This document shows, in pieces, positions 23,220 through 35,329 of a DNA stretch of 64,000 nucleotides. A program made the position numbers and the translations under genes. Source of the DNA: Ampelocalamus luodianensis (lineage: Eukaryota; Streptophyta; Magnoliopsida; Poales; Poaceae); the NCBI GenBank assembly GCA_036346255.1, contig CM070623.1:2718033-2782032 (forward strand). Reading direction: 5' to 3'. The notes beneath the pieces are model-generated. The model worked only from the letters and a program-made list of their open reading frames with translations, ran no database searches and had not been told where the DNA came from. How positions within the stretch are numbered: position 1 is the stretch's first letter; every line of letters starts with the position of its first letter.

Positions 23220-23284
23220 GAGGGACGACATGGGTATGCTTTTACTGTTGAGTGTTGACCGCTCCTCCAGCCACAAAGATAAGG

Positions 23285-23489
23285 TTCTTAGAACTAACTT
23301 TGATTATTATTTTCTATCATAATATATTTATAAAATCTAATAAAATTATAATATTATGAAAGCATTTTTGAGACAACTCTACTCCTATTATTTTTATGTG
23401 TTCAATCTAAATATTCGTAGAGAAGTTTTGAAAGTTTAACCGCATGTATCGTAAAACATCACCCTTTTTGTGGCGGGAGGGAGTATATC
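23285..23489. mobile_element. Stowaway/Tourist-like MITE fragment upstream of ATP sulfurylase
   Basis: Read on the minus strand it begins 'tactccctcccgccacaaaaag', continues with 'tgatgttttacgatacatgcggtt..aaactttc' and 'cataatattataattttatta', the pattern of a very common grass MITE. The other terminus is not clear, so it may be truncated. It ends about 125 bases upstream of the ATP sulfurylase start codon. Confidence 0.65.
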
Positions 23490-24351
23490 TTTGGAAATGA
23501 TCCAATATTAAAAAAGGAACCATTAACAATTATGTACTACATGTTTTACTTTTCCACGTCGGGCTATCCATTGATCGTCGATGCGCCATGGATTCATGCT
23601 CTGATGGCGGTGGCATCCTCAGCAAGCCTCGCCGCCGTGTAAGGTCTAGGTTTACAGGGCCACCACCTTAGATTTCAAGGGCGACAATGGCCCGATGATG
23701 GGTGACGGAGGCAGCAATGATGATGCCAACTAGCGGTGGGCATTCTATTTTTTCGGTTATATCGGTTCGGTTTATTTGACAAAAAAATATTTTGGTTATA
23801 TTGGTTCGGTTTATTCGGTTTATTTTAGGGGCGACAATGGCCCAGCGATGATTTAACAGGAATAAAACATATAATAATTAGCCAGAAGTGTTGCTTAAAT
23901 TTTCAGATGTTTCACACAAAAAAAAATACAACAAAATACACCATAGAGAATGTTTGGACTAATAAATTTTATGTAACTGATTATATATTGAAACAAGTCG
24001 TCAAATTACCAAGTTTCTGAGGTTTAGCATTGATTACCTTATACGTTCATCTTGTTGCTTCATTTTCTCGTGTTGATAGGATGCTGGGGTATATGAAGGT
24101 TAACCAAGTAATGAACCATTCGGTTTCTTTGTCCAAGCCATGGATGTACACTCTTGGCATTAACCAAAAAGCGATTCCGATTGCATGGCGGTCAGCCCCT
24201 GTGAGGCTGGATGGGCGTTCATGTCCACAAACTGCGGCAAAAGCGAATAAAGGCTTCTTCCTTTGTCAGAATGCTTGGGCAGTTGGGTTCTTCACTTCAC
24301 TTTCAGATATGAAGCAAAAAAAAAAAAAAAAAATGGGAGTCTCAACATGCT
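23490..24351. other. intergenic, no gene recognised
   Basis: Includes a 'ttcggtttattcggtt' rich stretch (23750-23830) and a repeated 'ggcgacaatggccc' (23680 and 23830). An open frame at 24030-24362 lacks recognisable motifs and ends in a poly-A tract (24317-24333). No element boundaries were found. Confidence 0.45.
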
Positions 24352-24360
24352 GTGTGTGGT

Positions 24361-26431
24361 GAATTTTGGACACTATTAGCCCCCATGTTAATCCTAAATT
24401 CCAAATCTAGCCCTCGCTAGGTGATGCCGTCGGGGAGGGCAGCAACTAGGTGCTGCCATAGGGGACAGCAGCACCTAGCTGCTGCGGTTGGGGACAGCAG
24501 CAAGGCGACGGTAGTACTATAGCAGCATTTTTCCCGAAAATTTATTTAAGTATATGTTTTGAAGGAATTTTTAAATATAGACAATAAACTCCAAAAATTA
24601 TGAAATTTTGTATGGAGCCTCCTGACATAATATCCTTGCTTGTGTAATTTTTTCCAAATTTTATTCATTACGAATTTTTCTCTAAAATTCATTTAAGTAT
24701 AAGGTTTGTAGGAATTTTCTAATATAGAAAATGAGGTCCAAACATTATTATATTTTTTTCCAGACTTCTTACACAGTGTACTTGATTGTGTAATTTTTCT
24801 AGAATTTTATATATTCCGAAATTATCTCAAAAATTAAGGGTTTATGTCTCAAAAATTAAGACAAAAGGTTTAGAAAATTAGGGTTTCATGATAGTCCCCA
24901 AGGTCCTGGCGCTACAATTCCAGTTAATATTTGTCCCCAAGGTGCTAGATCCAATGGTAATTGGTCGACGCTGATATGCAAGTGTACTGCTGGAAAGTGC
25001 AAAAAATTAACAATTAAAGGGGTAGAGTACTATGTATGTCCTATACCAAAGTTAATTTTTTTTATTAATGTTCTTATTTTCATTTCTCTTAAAACATTTT
25101 AGTAAATCATCATATGATTATGATCAGTTACATTGTTTTGTTATTTACAAGATATTTTAGTTCTTGATAGCATAGTATTTCTTCTATTATTTGTACTAGT
25201 CTTGAGAAAAGCTGCAAAAAAAAAAATCATAGGAATCTTCAATTGATAATCTATTATATAATAAAAGCCGATGATGCATGATTAAATGCTCTCATAGAAA
25301 AGAGAAATATGCTACATCTTCTCACAAAAAGGGAAAAACATTAGCCCTCAATTTGGTGGGTCCTAATGATGATGCGTGGTTAGAAAAGAGAATTGATTCT
25401 TGTTGGCGTCTTCTGTCGATTCCCGTGTCATCCGCGAGTTTAAACCAGTTCAAACATTAAATTTTGAAACTACCATCCTTAATCAATAATAGAGCATAAA
25501 AGATTTGTCCCCAACTTACCATGGTCCCACCACCTAATTCTTTATGTGGCATTTTTGTTTGTGCACACGTATTCCTCTACTTGCATCAACCACTTCTGGT
25601 GTAAATTATTACTATGTTAAAATGTCTTACTATCTCAACAAGGAAGATTTGTTGCCATGACCCCGCCACGTAATTCTTCATAAGACCTTTTTGTCTGTGC
25701 ACATGCGTATTCCTCCACTGACATCAATCGCTTCTGTATGAATTGTTATGTGTTAAAATATGCTATCTCTCACTAAACAGGGTTTAGATAAGACACAAGT
25801 GAGCTATCTAGTACCTTTATACCATTGGATCTAGCACCTTGGAGACTAACATTAACTGGAATTGTAGTACCAGGATCTTAGGGACTATCATGAAACCCTA
25901 ATTTTTTTAAACCTTTGGTCTTAATTTTTGAGATAATTTTAGAACATATAAAATTTTGCAAAAATTACAAAATCAAGTACACTATGTAAGAAGTCTGGAA
26001 AAAAAATTTCATAATGTTTGGACCTCATTTTCTATATTAGAAAATTCCTACAAACCGTATACTTAAATTAATTTTAGAGACAAAATCGTAACGAATAATT
26101 TTTTTAAAAAAATTACACAAGCAAGGATATTGTGTCAGGAGTCTCCACACAAAATTTCATAATTTTTAGAGCTTATTTTCTATATTTAAAAATTCCTCCA
26201 AAAAATATACTTAAATAAATTTTCGGGAAAAATGCTGCTACAATACTACCATCGTCTTGCTGCTGTCCCCAATCGCAGCAGCTAGGTGCTGCTGTCTCCT
26301 ATGGCAGCACCTAGTTGCTGCCCTCCCCGGCGGTAGTACCTAGCAGAAGGGGGCTAGAAATGGAATTTACGGATAATGGGGGTTAGATTTGGAATTTAGG
26401 ATCAACAGGAGGCCAATAATGTCCACAATTC
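24361..26431. mobile_element. Mutator-like foldback element with ~600-bp inverted-repeat arms, TSD GTGTGTGGT
   Basis: Exact 9-bp duplications GTGTGTGGT lie at 24352-24360 and 26432-26440. Termini GAATTTTGGACACTATT (left) and its counterpart at the right (reverse GAATTGTGGACATTATT) start long arms, about 24361-24962 and 25826-26431, that match in inverted orientation over almost their whole length. The match includes the 'cagcagcacctagctgctg' block and 'gaggtccaaacattat'. The ~860-bp centre is AT-rich with a repeated 'tgtgcacacgtattcctc' type segment (near 25560 and 25700). There is no coding capacity. The 9-bp TSD and long arms point to the Mutator superfamily. Confidence 0.9.
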
Positions 26432-26440
26432 GTGTGTGGT

Positions 26441-26588
26441 GGGCACCACAGGAGATAGATATATGGCATCATGAGGTGATGCTTCATCATTTGGACACCA
26501 AAATGTTCTGCTTTTTGGTCTTTAGGATAAGAGGATAGGAACGTTATATTTATAGCCTCCGCCAAATGACAAAGGACTCCCGGTCGTA
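26441..26588. other. short spacer between two Mutator-like elements
   Basis: Single-copy looking AT-rich sequence. No gene and no target duplication for the next element were recognised here. Confidence 0.4.
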
Positions 26589-27019
26589 ATGTCAAAAATA
26601 GCACAACAGACAAACCGACGCGCGGTATGTGTCCAAATTCACCTCCCAGGGGGCGGACTTACCCTCCACCGTGCTCGGGCCCCGGACTCCCCCGTTGCGC
26701 CATGTGTCCAAAACGGGCCCCGTGGTTCGCTTTACCGCCGCACTTCGGGGCCGAAGCGCCTCAACGGTTCCCACAGGGCACGCTTTCTTGCTCGTCGCGC
26801 CACGTTGCCGCCAGTGACTCCAGGGCACAGCTTCACGCTATGTCGTGGTCTGGGGCCACGGTTTCGCCTGCTCCCCCGCGTAGGAGGGAATCAGTTGATT
26901 CCCTCCGTCCCATCCATCTCCATCACTGCATTCATGCACTACAAGAAAAGACCACGTGCGGGAGGGAATCTGATTCCTCCTGTCACTTCGTGGTCGGTGT
27001 AATTTCTGCGTCGAACGGC

Positions 27020-27026
27020 TATAAAA
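27020..27026 (+). promoter_or_regulatory. TATA box of the PMD gene
   Basis: GGCTATAAAACCCGGC lies just inside the left inverted arm, followed about 30-40 bases later by a CT-rich leader ('ctcactctcaacctcgccctctc') as in plant core promoters. It lies upstream of the PMD coding exon on the same strand. Confidence 0.55.
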
Positions 27027-27179
27027 CCCGGCTCGACTACGAGAGATATCTCACTCTCAACCTCGCCCTCTCATTCTCAGCCTTGCTTCACGAAGAGAGA
27101 CAGAGAGAAGAGAGTTCCGACTTCGCCGATGATTAAGGATTATTTAGAACAATCATTAGCCGTCGTATTAGTACAGAAA

Positions 27180-27780
27180 GTTTGACATCAGGAAAATGTA
27201 TTTTTTGTTGTATGCATTTTCTTTATTAACTGCGTAGTTAATTAGTCATAGTTAATTACTTGCAATTAAATAGTCATGGTTAATTAGTCATAATTAATGT
27301 ATTCATAGTTAATTAGACGTAATTAATTTAGTCATTACCATTTAGTCATAATTAATTTTGTCTTAGTTAATTAGTCATCTTTAATTAGTCATAATTAATT
27401 TTATCCTAATTAATTACTCGTATAACTAATTAGTCATAGTTAAATAGATTAATTCAATTAGTGGTAATTAAATTAATCTTACATAATTATTTGTGCCATA
27501 GTTAATTAATTAGTGTTAGTTAATTAATCATAATTAATTAGTAGTAATTAATCAGGCATAGTCAATTAGTCATAATTAATTTAACCAAAGTTAATTACTC
27601 ATAATTAATTAAGTTGTAATTAATTGAGTCATAGTTAATTAATCATAACTGATTTCATCATAATTAATTTAGTCATCGTTATTTAGTCATAATTAATTTA
27701 TGGTAATTAATTAGTCATAAATAATTTGGTCATAATTAATTTAGTCATTATTAATTTATTCACTAATAATTTACGTCTTT
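27180..27780. repeat. degenerate AT-rich tandem repeat based on TTAATTAGTCATAA
   Basis: About 600 bases consist of many imperfect copies of a 12-14 base unit ('taattagtcataat', 'tagtcatagttaatt'), with drift between copies. It lies between the promoter and the PMD exon, in a position expected for leader or intron. Confidence 0.85.
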
Positions 27781-28004
27781 CATCTCTTGCGAGCCACGCC
27801 TCTACCGGAGCTACTCGAACTGTTTTACAACGAACATCACTGGAGCAAGTTGTGGATCACCAGGGATGGGGATGGTCCTCCACCCCTCGTGCTTCGGTCG
27901 GAGAAGCATTACTGGGTCATTAACCCTTACTATGTCCCAATCCTTCGGGACACGGGACTATTGTCCTTTGCGAGGATACTCCAAGTCGAACGCTACTTCA
28001 CCTT

Positions 28005-30419
28005 TGTAACATCCCAGTTTTTCTGAGCTTCTTGAAAACTTTCAAACTAAAAATAACCATTTGATTTTGTTGAAGTCATAAAGCTTAACTTGAGATTTTG
28101 GGAAAATAATATGATTTAAAGGACTAAATCAAACTTCAACTAATTTAAAATTTGGTTTGTTTTGAGTTTGTTGGAGTTCTTAGTTTTTGAAGTTTCGCGT
28201 CTCTGTTGCCTCCTCCTCACGACCACTCTCTCGGTCACGACCACTCTCACGGTCACGACCACCTCCTTGGTCACGGCCACCATCTTGGTTTCGACCAGCC
28301 CCACCTGTCAGCCCTGCTCACCTTTTTCCTTCGCTCGCGTCAACGCCGTGCCGCGTGCCACTCGGGTCAGTGTCGTGCGCGTGTTTTATGCCTGCTTACC
28401 TGCCCTATCATGTGCATTAAATGTGTCTGTCACCACCGCCTCTGGAACCTCCTGGCTCCTCTGCCATCCGTGTGTGCCCTCTGAGCCGCCCCGCTTTCGC
28501 CTTGTTCCCTCAGCCGTACGCACGCCTGTGCCTCCCTCTTTCTTGCGCACGCCACCGCCTGGTCTGCCAGCCCAAAGCTCTGCTCGTGCGCCCTGCCCAT
28601 TGATCTCTCTCCCCTCCTCCTTGGCTGCTAAATAGAGCACCTAGGAGCCCTCACCCTCCTCTTATTTTCCCCTCAACTCTTTCTCTCTGTCCTGGTGAGT
28701 TTCCCCGTGCTCTGACCTCCCTCTCAGTCGAACCTCATTCCGAGAGCCCGTTCTCCTCCATTCGAACTCCGATTCGAGTGATTCCTTTTTCCAAACTTCT
28801 CTAGTTTCTTCCTCTTGTTGTTTGTGCTAATTTGGTATTTATTAGAATTTTATTTAAAATTGTTTTATTTATTTGGTTTTGTTTGCACGTGTAGATTCCA
28901 GCGTTTCGGAAGACTTCGTGGATCTGACGACATCGACAGAAGCATCCCAACTCTTCATCGAAGGCGAGTCGTGGACTTTTGATCATGTTGAACCCATTTT
29001 ATAAAAGTATATTATTTCATATCAACATGCATGGCTAGTTGTATAAAACTGGTTTGGGAACTAGCTAAATACTTACTCGATAGTATGCCTCCTTGATAAA
29101 TTGCAAACGATATGTCGACATGTACCATTGGACACCATAGGGTGGGTAATCTTAGTTGGACATTGTTGTAATACCAACATGGTGCGTATTATGCTTAGCC
29201 ATGCTTTAGTTATCCGATGGATTCTTGATCATACTTAAAGAATGGTAAATTTGACTTAATGATATATAGAATTATGACAGAGGCACTGCTTTTAAAAGAT
29301 GTTGTGCCATGACAAGGGTTGTCATTTGGCTGGGTTGAACCTAAAATGATTTCTTACTCAGGAGAATGATCGTGCAGTAAAGGGGGTGCAGGAAACACAT
29401 TGGGATGTGGTTGTGCCTCTAAGAACTTAACTTTGTGGACCATTGATCTGAGCAATACCGTGTAACCACTAGTTCATTTATGGGGTGGACTAGGCTAACT
29501 AATTAGCAGTGCTTTGAGTCGGTCCTATTTTGGTTGAGAATGGTGCAAGAGGGGGCCAGGAAGGTGAATCCTTAGCGAGCAGAACCGAGTCAAAATAGAG
29601 TTTTGTAAAAGCCTTGACACGTTCTCTAGACTGTTCACCTAAGGTAGTGAGTGGTGGTATCAACGGATGCCAAACCAACTAGAGAAGTCATGTTATGTAG
29701 GTAAAGTTGTACAACATCTGCAGAGTGTAAAACTATTCGAATAGCCATGTCCCCAGTCATAGACAATGCCTGGTGACATCACACAAGGGATAGTTTTTCT
29801 CAAAAAAAGGGGTGGTTGTGGGAGTGGTCTGGGAAGTGAACAGGGTGTTCACGAAGCTGTTTCAAGAACTTATTTACTTATGTATTAATCTTTCAACTCG
29901 TGCTTTGCAATCTACTTATTATATTTCTAGTCAATACTGCTTTCTGTAAATTAACCATAAAACTATTCTTGTCAAGCCCTGTATGAATATTATTTGCATA
30001 CACTTCCCCACGGCTTGCTGAGTACATTCAAAGTACTCACGGCTTTATACCCCCTGTTTGATCAGCAGAGGAGGGTGAACCAGGGAACTCAGAGTTCTAC
30101 AAAGAGGAGTACTTCGAAGACCTTGCGAGCTAGGTCGCGTCCTCCACTCGATTGTCTGTGGGCATGTCGGATGGCTTCCACTGATGTTTTGTTCTCCGCT
30201 GCTTGTAACCTCTTGATGTTGAGCCCTGTGTGGCAACCCTGTAACAACTCTCACCATAAGGTCTTTTGCTAACAGTAATATTAATTTGTCTGCTTCTTCT
30301 TCGGTTTGTTGTATGGATATGATTTCATCTTTGTTGAGACTGTGTGAGCTAACCACTGATTATGGGACTAGTTCGGTTTGCACAGAGGGTCTCGGGGTTG
30401 TTTACTCGGGGTCCCAACA
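28005..30419 (+). mobile_element. 2.4-kb solo LTR of the TGTAACA family, TSD ACCTT
   Basis: It starts TGTAACATCCC and ends ..GGGGTCCCAACA. Exact 5-bp target duplications ACCTT lie at 28000-28004 and 30420-30424, inside the PMD coding sequence. Family landmarks are 'TTTGATCATGTTGA' near 28978 and the palindrome CTATTCGAATAG at 29733-29744. A short tandem repeat of a ~15-base unit ('cggtcacgaccac') lies at 28215-28290. Open frames inside (for example 28162-28635) are Pro/Ser-rich with no known domain. No internal element region is present. Confidence 0.92.
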
Positions 30420-30428
30420 ACCTTGGAC

Positions 30429-30959
30429 TAGGGATGGCAACGGGGCCATTCCCCGTCAAGGAGTGATGGAACATCCCCATCCTCGAGAGATGAAAAATTC
30501 CCCATCCCCATCTCCGTCCTCGGGTGCTATTCTCCCCCTGTCCCCGTCCCCATCGGGTTATCGGGACCCCATAGGGATCCATACCTGAAAGTTGGATCTC
30601 GAAAGAAGAGAAAATAAGATTCATAATATTATAAAATGAGTATGAACATCCATATGCAATGCTAAAATGACAATATTTTTTGATTAATTAGCATATGAAA
30701 AGTAAAGGATGCAAATGAGATTATCTGGCTATCGTCTCATCAGGTTGTGCGGTACTAGGCTAGTGGCCTACATGTCTTATCGGGGGCCCATGCAGGTAAC
30801 GGGGATGGGGATTAGGGGAATGGCACCATCCCCGCTTCACCCGATAGAGAATTGTATTTGCATATTAACATCCTGTGGGGAAGAAATAGCCCCATCCTCA
30901 CCCCTAATGGGTGAATTCCTCGTCGGGGAATGGAGAATAGGACCCCATTGCCATCCCTA
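30429..30959. mobile_element. 531-bp hAT MITE (Ac/Ds-type ends), TSD CCTTGGAC
   Basis: The terminal inverted repeats are TAGGGATGGCAACGGGG (left) and TAGGGATGGCAATGGGG (right, reversed). Exact 8-bp duplications CCTTGGAC lie at 30421-30428 and 30960-30967. Subterminal regions are rich in 'ccccatccccg', and the centre is AT-rich. There is no coding capacity. It sits one base from the end of the solo LTR, and its duplication overlaps that of the LTR. Confidence 0.95.
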
Positions 30960-32282
30960 CCTTGGACGGTAGTCTCATGTCGGCACTTGTCAACAAATGA
31001 AGACCCGAGACGCACACCTTTCACTTTCGGTGGGGAGAGATGACAGTCACTCTCCAGAATGTATCCTTCTTGATCGGTCTTCCGATCATGGGAGAGCTAC
31101 TTGTTCTAGCTCGTCCTCCAACTGATTGGAAGGCTCGGTTGGCGCATCGGTTTCCTAGACAGGGCTCATGGTGTCCCTCGAATATGGCTGACGAATTTCA
31201 GTCAATGCCCAGTGAATGCACTTGACGAGATTGTTAGGATGTACCTTGTCGCTTACCTTCTTCATCTTTTCGGTTGGGTCTTGTTTCCCACCACACAGGG
31301 CAATTGGGTGTACCCCAACTTCGTACACATCGTCCAGTCTTTGGCTGACGTGGAGCCTGGGGCGATGCCCCATTATAGCTTTGAATCAGTTGTCCTTTGG
31401 GCCACATACAGAGGGTTGTGTGACGTTTTGCGGCGCGACACAGGTTTGAAACCCGTCATTGCCGTCTGCTACGTGCTCTTGCAGCTGTGGAATTAGGAGC
31501 ACTTTCTTGTTGACCGACCCAACATCTGGAATGCAGTGCACTCGTACCCCAAGTTGAACGCCCCCATAGACAGGCCCACAATGGGCACCCGGTGGATTGC
31601 TGCCAAATTACACTCGGCCAGAGACAGACTGGCAATGTGCTACCCCGTGTTCCACAACGAATTCGAGTCATTGCACGATGATAGCACCATATGGTATCCA
31701 TAGAACCCACATTTCATGAACACGGTAGCGCTGCACAGACTGTTCGTCCAATGCACGTAGGATACCAGATTATGGGCGACGACCTGCCACCTTGTGTTTT
31801 TCCATATGGTGGAGCCTTACGCTTCGCAGCGTGTAATGCAATAGTTCGATCTCTACAAGGTTGTGCCCCCCTCTTGACGGGAGGTTGCTGTAGCGAGTTG
31901 TCGAATTGTGAGTCCAACTCCATCTGAGAAATGTTTACTGTTCATACCTATATCCGCTCTTCTCACATCAATCCTTCTCAAATTCAAGCAATCGAGGGTG
32001 GGCCAACATTCTGAGGATTGATAGGCAGTCCAACATGGGTGGATTACGACTTGGATGAAGATGGTGCACAATGAGGTTTTATAGGAGTAGCGACCGTACG
32101 ACGTTCGGACATACCATGAGTACATCGAGTGGAATGTACCATAGTCACGCACCAGACTCACCTGTCCTCCACCAGAGCGTCCGGCGCAGGTCACGCACGA
32201 GGTGAGGCTCTGTCACTCGTTCGATCGACACATCGCTTTCGCGGTGTGATGACACTGCAAAACACTCAAACCAAAAAGAATA

Positions 32283-32414
32283 GAAACTGTATGACATACT
32301 AAAACTGTAAAAGCCGACATACGCCGAGGAATTTGGCTGCTCGAAGCCCGGCTAGAAGTCCTTCATACTCTACCACATTATTGGTGGTAGGGAACTGAAA
32401 CTGTATGACATACT
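32283..32414. other. 18-bp exact duplication at the PMD/gypsy junction
   Basis: GAAACTGTATGACATACT occurs at 32397-32414 inside gypsy RNase H sequence and again at 32283-32300, right at the truncated end of the gypsy remnant. This is the pattern of templated filler DNA at a repaired break. Confidence 0.6.
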
Positions 32415-35329
32415 GAAGTTGATCATCTTGTGATGTTATCAACAAAATCCCAGCCCCCGAACCTTGAAGTTTATGGGAGCCATCAAAATACAGTGTCCAA
32501 AGGTCATCTGGTACTGGACTAACTTGAGGTTGATCCTCATTGTTTGTCCATTCAGCCATAAAATTAGCCAGGACTTGGCTTTTTATCGCTGTTCGAGCAG
32601 TGAAATGAAGATCAAATTCTCCAAGTTCTACTGTCCATTTGGCTATGTGACCTGTTACTTCTTGGTTATGAAGTATATTTTCAAGAGGAAAAGATGAAGG
32701 CACTGTGATCTTGTGAGATTGAAAATAATGTCTTAGTTTTCTGAAAGTCATCAAAAGAGCGTAAATTAGCTTTTGAACCTCAGGATATCTTTCCTTTAGT
32801 CCATGTAAGACCTCACTTACATAGTAGATGGGTCATTGAGACCATTCTCCTTTCGCAATAAGTACTACACTAACCATATTTGGCGTCGCTGCGAAGTAAA
32901 CTAGCAAAGGTTCACCTTCTAAAGGTGAGACCAATACTGGAGGGTTTGAAAGATAAGCTTTCAAACCTTCAAAGGCTTTGTCAGCTTCTTCGGACTATTG
33001 AAACTTTTTGTTACTCTTACGAATCACTTTGAAAAAAGATAAACCACGCTCTCCTGATCGAGAAATAAAATGACTAAGAGCCACCATTTGACCAGCTAAG
33101 GCTTGGACCTCCTTCACAGTGGAAGGTGGTCGTAGCTGTTCAATGGCACAATTTTTTTCTAGATTAACTTAAATCCCACAGGAACAAATAAGGAAACCAA
33201 GCAATTTGTCAGAATTAACCCTGAAAGTACACTTTTCAGGATTAAGTTTTATCCCATGTTTGTTTACATTTTTGAAGGTCTCTGTGAGATCCTTCAAATG
33301 GTCATGTTTAGTACTAATTTTTACAACAAGGTCATCTACGTAGGCCTCTAAATTACGCTCCAGCTGACTGCTGAAGATCTTCTGCATCAAATGTTGGTAT
33401 GTGGCCCCAGCATTTTTTAACCCGAACGACATCTTGACATAGCAGTACATGCCGAAGGGTGTGATGAAGGTAGTCTTTTCTTCATCTTCTTTCGCCATGC
33501 TGATTTGATGGTTATCTAGAATAAGCATCAAGAAAACATATCAGTTCGCAACCCACAGTAGAATCAACTAACTGATCGATGCAAGGCAAAGGGGAGCCAT
33601 CCTTTGGACAAGTAGTATTTAAACTGGTAAAATCAACGTACATGCGCCACTTATCGTTGGATTTCTTGACCAGAACCGGATTCGCGAGCCACTCAGGGTG
33701 ATCTACCTCACGAATGAAGCCAGCTTCAAGGAGCTTGTCAAGCTCTGCTCTGATGGCCCCTTGACGATCCAGGGCAAAGCGTCTCAGTCTTTGCTCGATT
33801 GGTTTTTTCTCAAGCTGAATGGCTAGTCTGTGCTCAATCACCTCCCTTGGGACCCTAGGCATGTCAGATAGCTTCCATGCAAAGACATTCGAGCTGGTCT
33901 GGAGGAAGGTGAGGAGCTCATCTTCCTATTTCTCGCTTAATCCCGTGCCAATCCGGACCGTCTTGGATTGGTCGTCGGGGCTAAGTGGTACTATCTTTAC
34001 CTCCTCATTGGGTTAAGGAGTAGCCTTTATTTTCGCGGCCTTCCCTATTTCATTCTCTAAAGTAAGATCTTTCAGAGGTAATTGATCGACAAGTTCTAGT
34101 GACTTACGATCACATGAAAGTGCGACAGTTTGGTCACCTTGCACTACAATTACACCCTTTGTCCCATGGATCTTGATCTTCTAGTAGACGTGGTGTGTAG
34201 CTGCCATGAATTTTGTTAGAAAAGGTCTACCCATAATTGCATTATAGGCAGACTCGAAGTCAACCACTTCAAAAGTGATTAATTCAATTCAAAAATTAGT
34301 GGCAGTACCGAATGTTACTTGTAATACTATTTGCCCTATAGGTGTAATAGACATACCTAGCACTATCCATAGAAGGGGCTTATCATGGGTTTAATCTTAG
34401 AACGAGGAATTTGCATCTTATCTAAAGTATTAATAAATAACAAATCTAAAGAACTACCGCTATCTATCAATACTCTCTCTACTCTGCAATTACTTATGGT
34501 AGGGAAAACTATTAAAGGTAATTTACGGGAAGTAGACATACCTTTTGGGACGTCCTCCTTGGTGAAGGTTAGGGGGGTCTCTAACCACTTGGGGTACTCC
34601 GGACTGCCAGGTGGAGCCCCAATATTATTAACGTCTCGCCATACCGCCTTGTACTACCGCTTGGAGGTGTATGCGGTAGAGCCCCGTAGATGACATTGAC
34701 GTGGTGATCCGTCCTCTGAAATGACATCTTCGTGTCTTTGTCGTTGGTTTGGACCACTGGTGGTCCACTGTCTTCTGGCGGGATAGGCATTGGACCCTTC
34801 CCATCGTAATACTCCTCCATCTGCTTCTGCCAAGTACGACAGTTGTGGAGATCATGGCCAGGAACCTTATGCAATGGGCACTAACACTCATTGCTCCTGG
34901 ACACATCTGCAGCATGTGAGGTAGTACGGTCGTTCAAACGAACTCCTTTCCTCCTTTTTCTCCAAGTCCTTTGTTTTTGTCGTAGGATGGTCGCTGGTCA
35001 ATGGCAGTGACCTCCCTGGTGGGTTGCTTGGACCTCTCCTTCTCCTTCTTCTTAGGTTTCCCCTTGCTGCTCGTAGAGTCTTCAGACCTCTTAGACATTT
35101 TCTCTTTGATGTCCTTGAGGCCTGGCTGAGGAGGGGTGGTCCCTTGTCCACCATTCGGTCCCACTCCACTACCTCGTTGGCATCGGAGTACCGATCATCC
35201 ATGTCAACGAGTTCTGACATGCTCCTCAGCGGGTTGATATTGAGGTCCTCTGTAAACCTTCGATACCTAACTGCCTGTTTAAAAGCTCGAATCATAGAGT
35301 CATAAAAATGTTTGGTATAGTGTTACAAA
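32301..35329 (-). pseudogene. Ty3/gypsy gag-pol remnant (gag C-terminus, protease, RT, RNase H)
   Basis: Read on the minus strand, 35320-34580 holds a gag end with a 'HKVPGHDLHNC' zinc-knuckle-like remnant. 34560-34020 holds a protease with 'LIDSGSSLDLLF'. 33862-33170 holds reverse transcriptase with 'YVDDLVVK' (near 33330-33350) and 'SFGLKNAGATYQ'. 32754-32310 holds RNase H with 'LYFDGS' and 'VVEYEGLLAGL'. Frameshifts and stops separate the pieces. The element stops inside RNase H, with no integrase and no 3' LTR. On its 5' side it is interrupted by the LTR at 35330. Domain order PR-RT-RH on one strand identifies the gypsy class; the Tat-like lineage is only a guess. Confidence 0.88.

Noticed and set aside
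22437..23220. Plus-strand open frames of 258 and 197 aa
   Set aside because: Antisense shadows of the GC-rich first exon of the ATP sulfurylase gene.
26589..27136. Frames of 137 and 169 aa
   Set aside because: Left inverted arm and promoter/leader of the PMD unit; no domain recognised.
28162..28640. 157-aa plus-strand frame with Pro/Ser/Val-rich sequence
   Set aside because: Lies inside a solo LTR and reads through a short tandem repeat.
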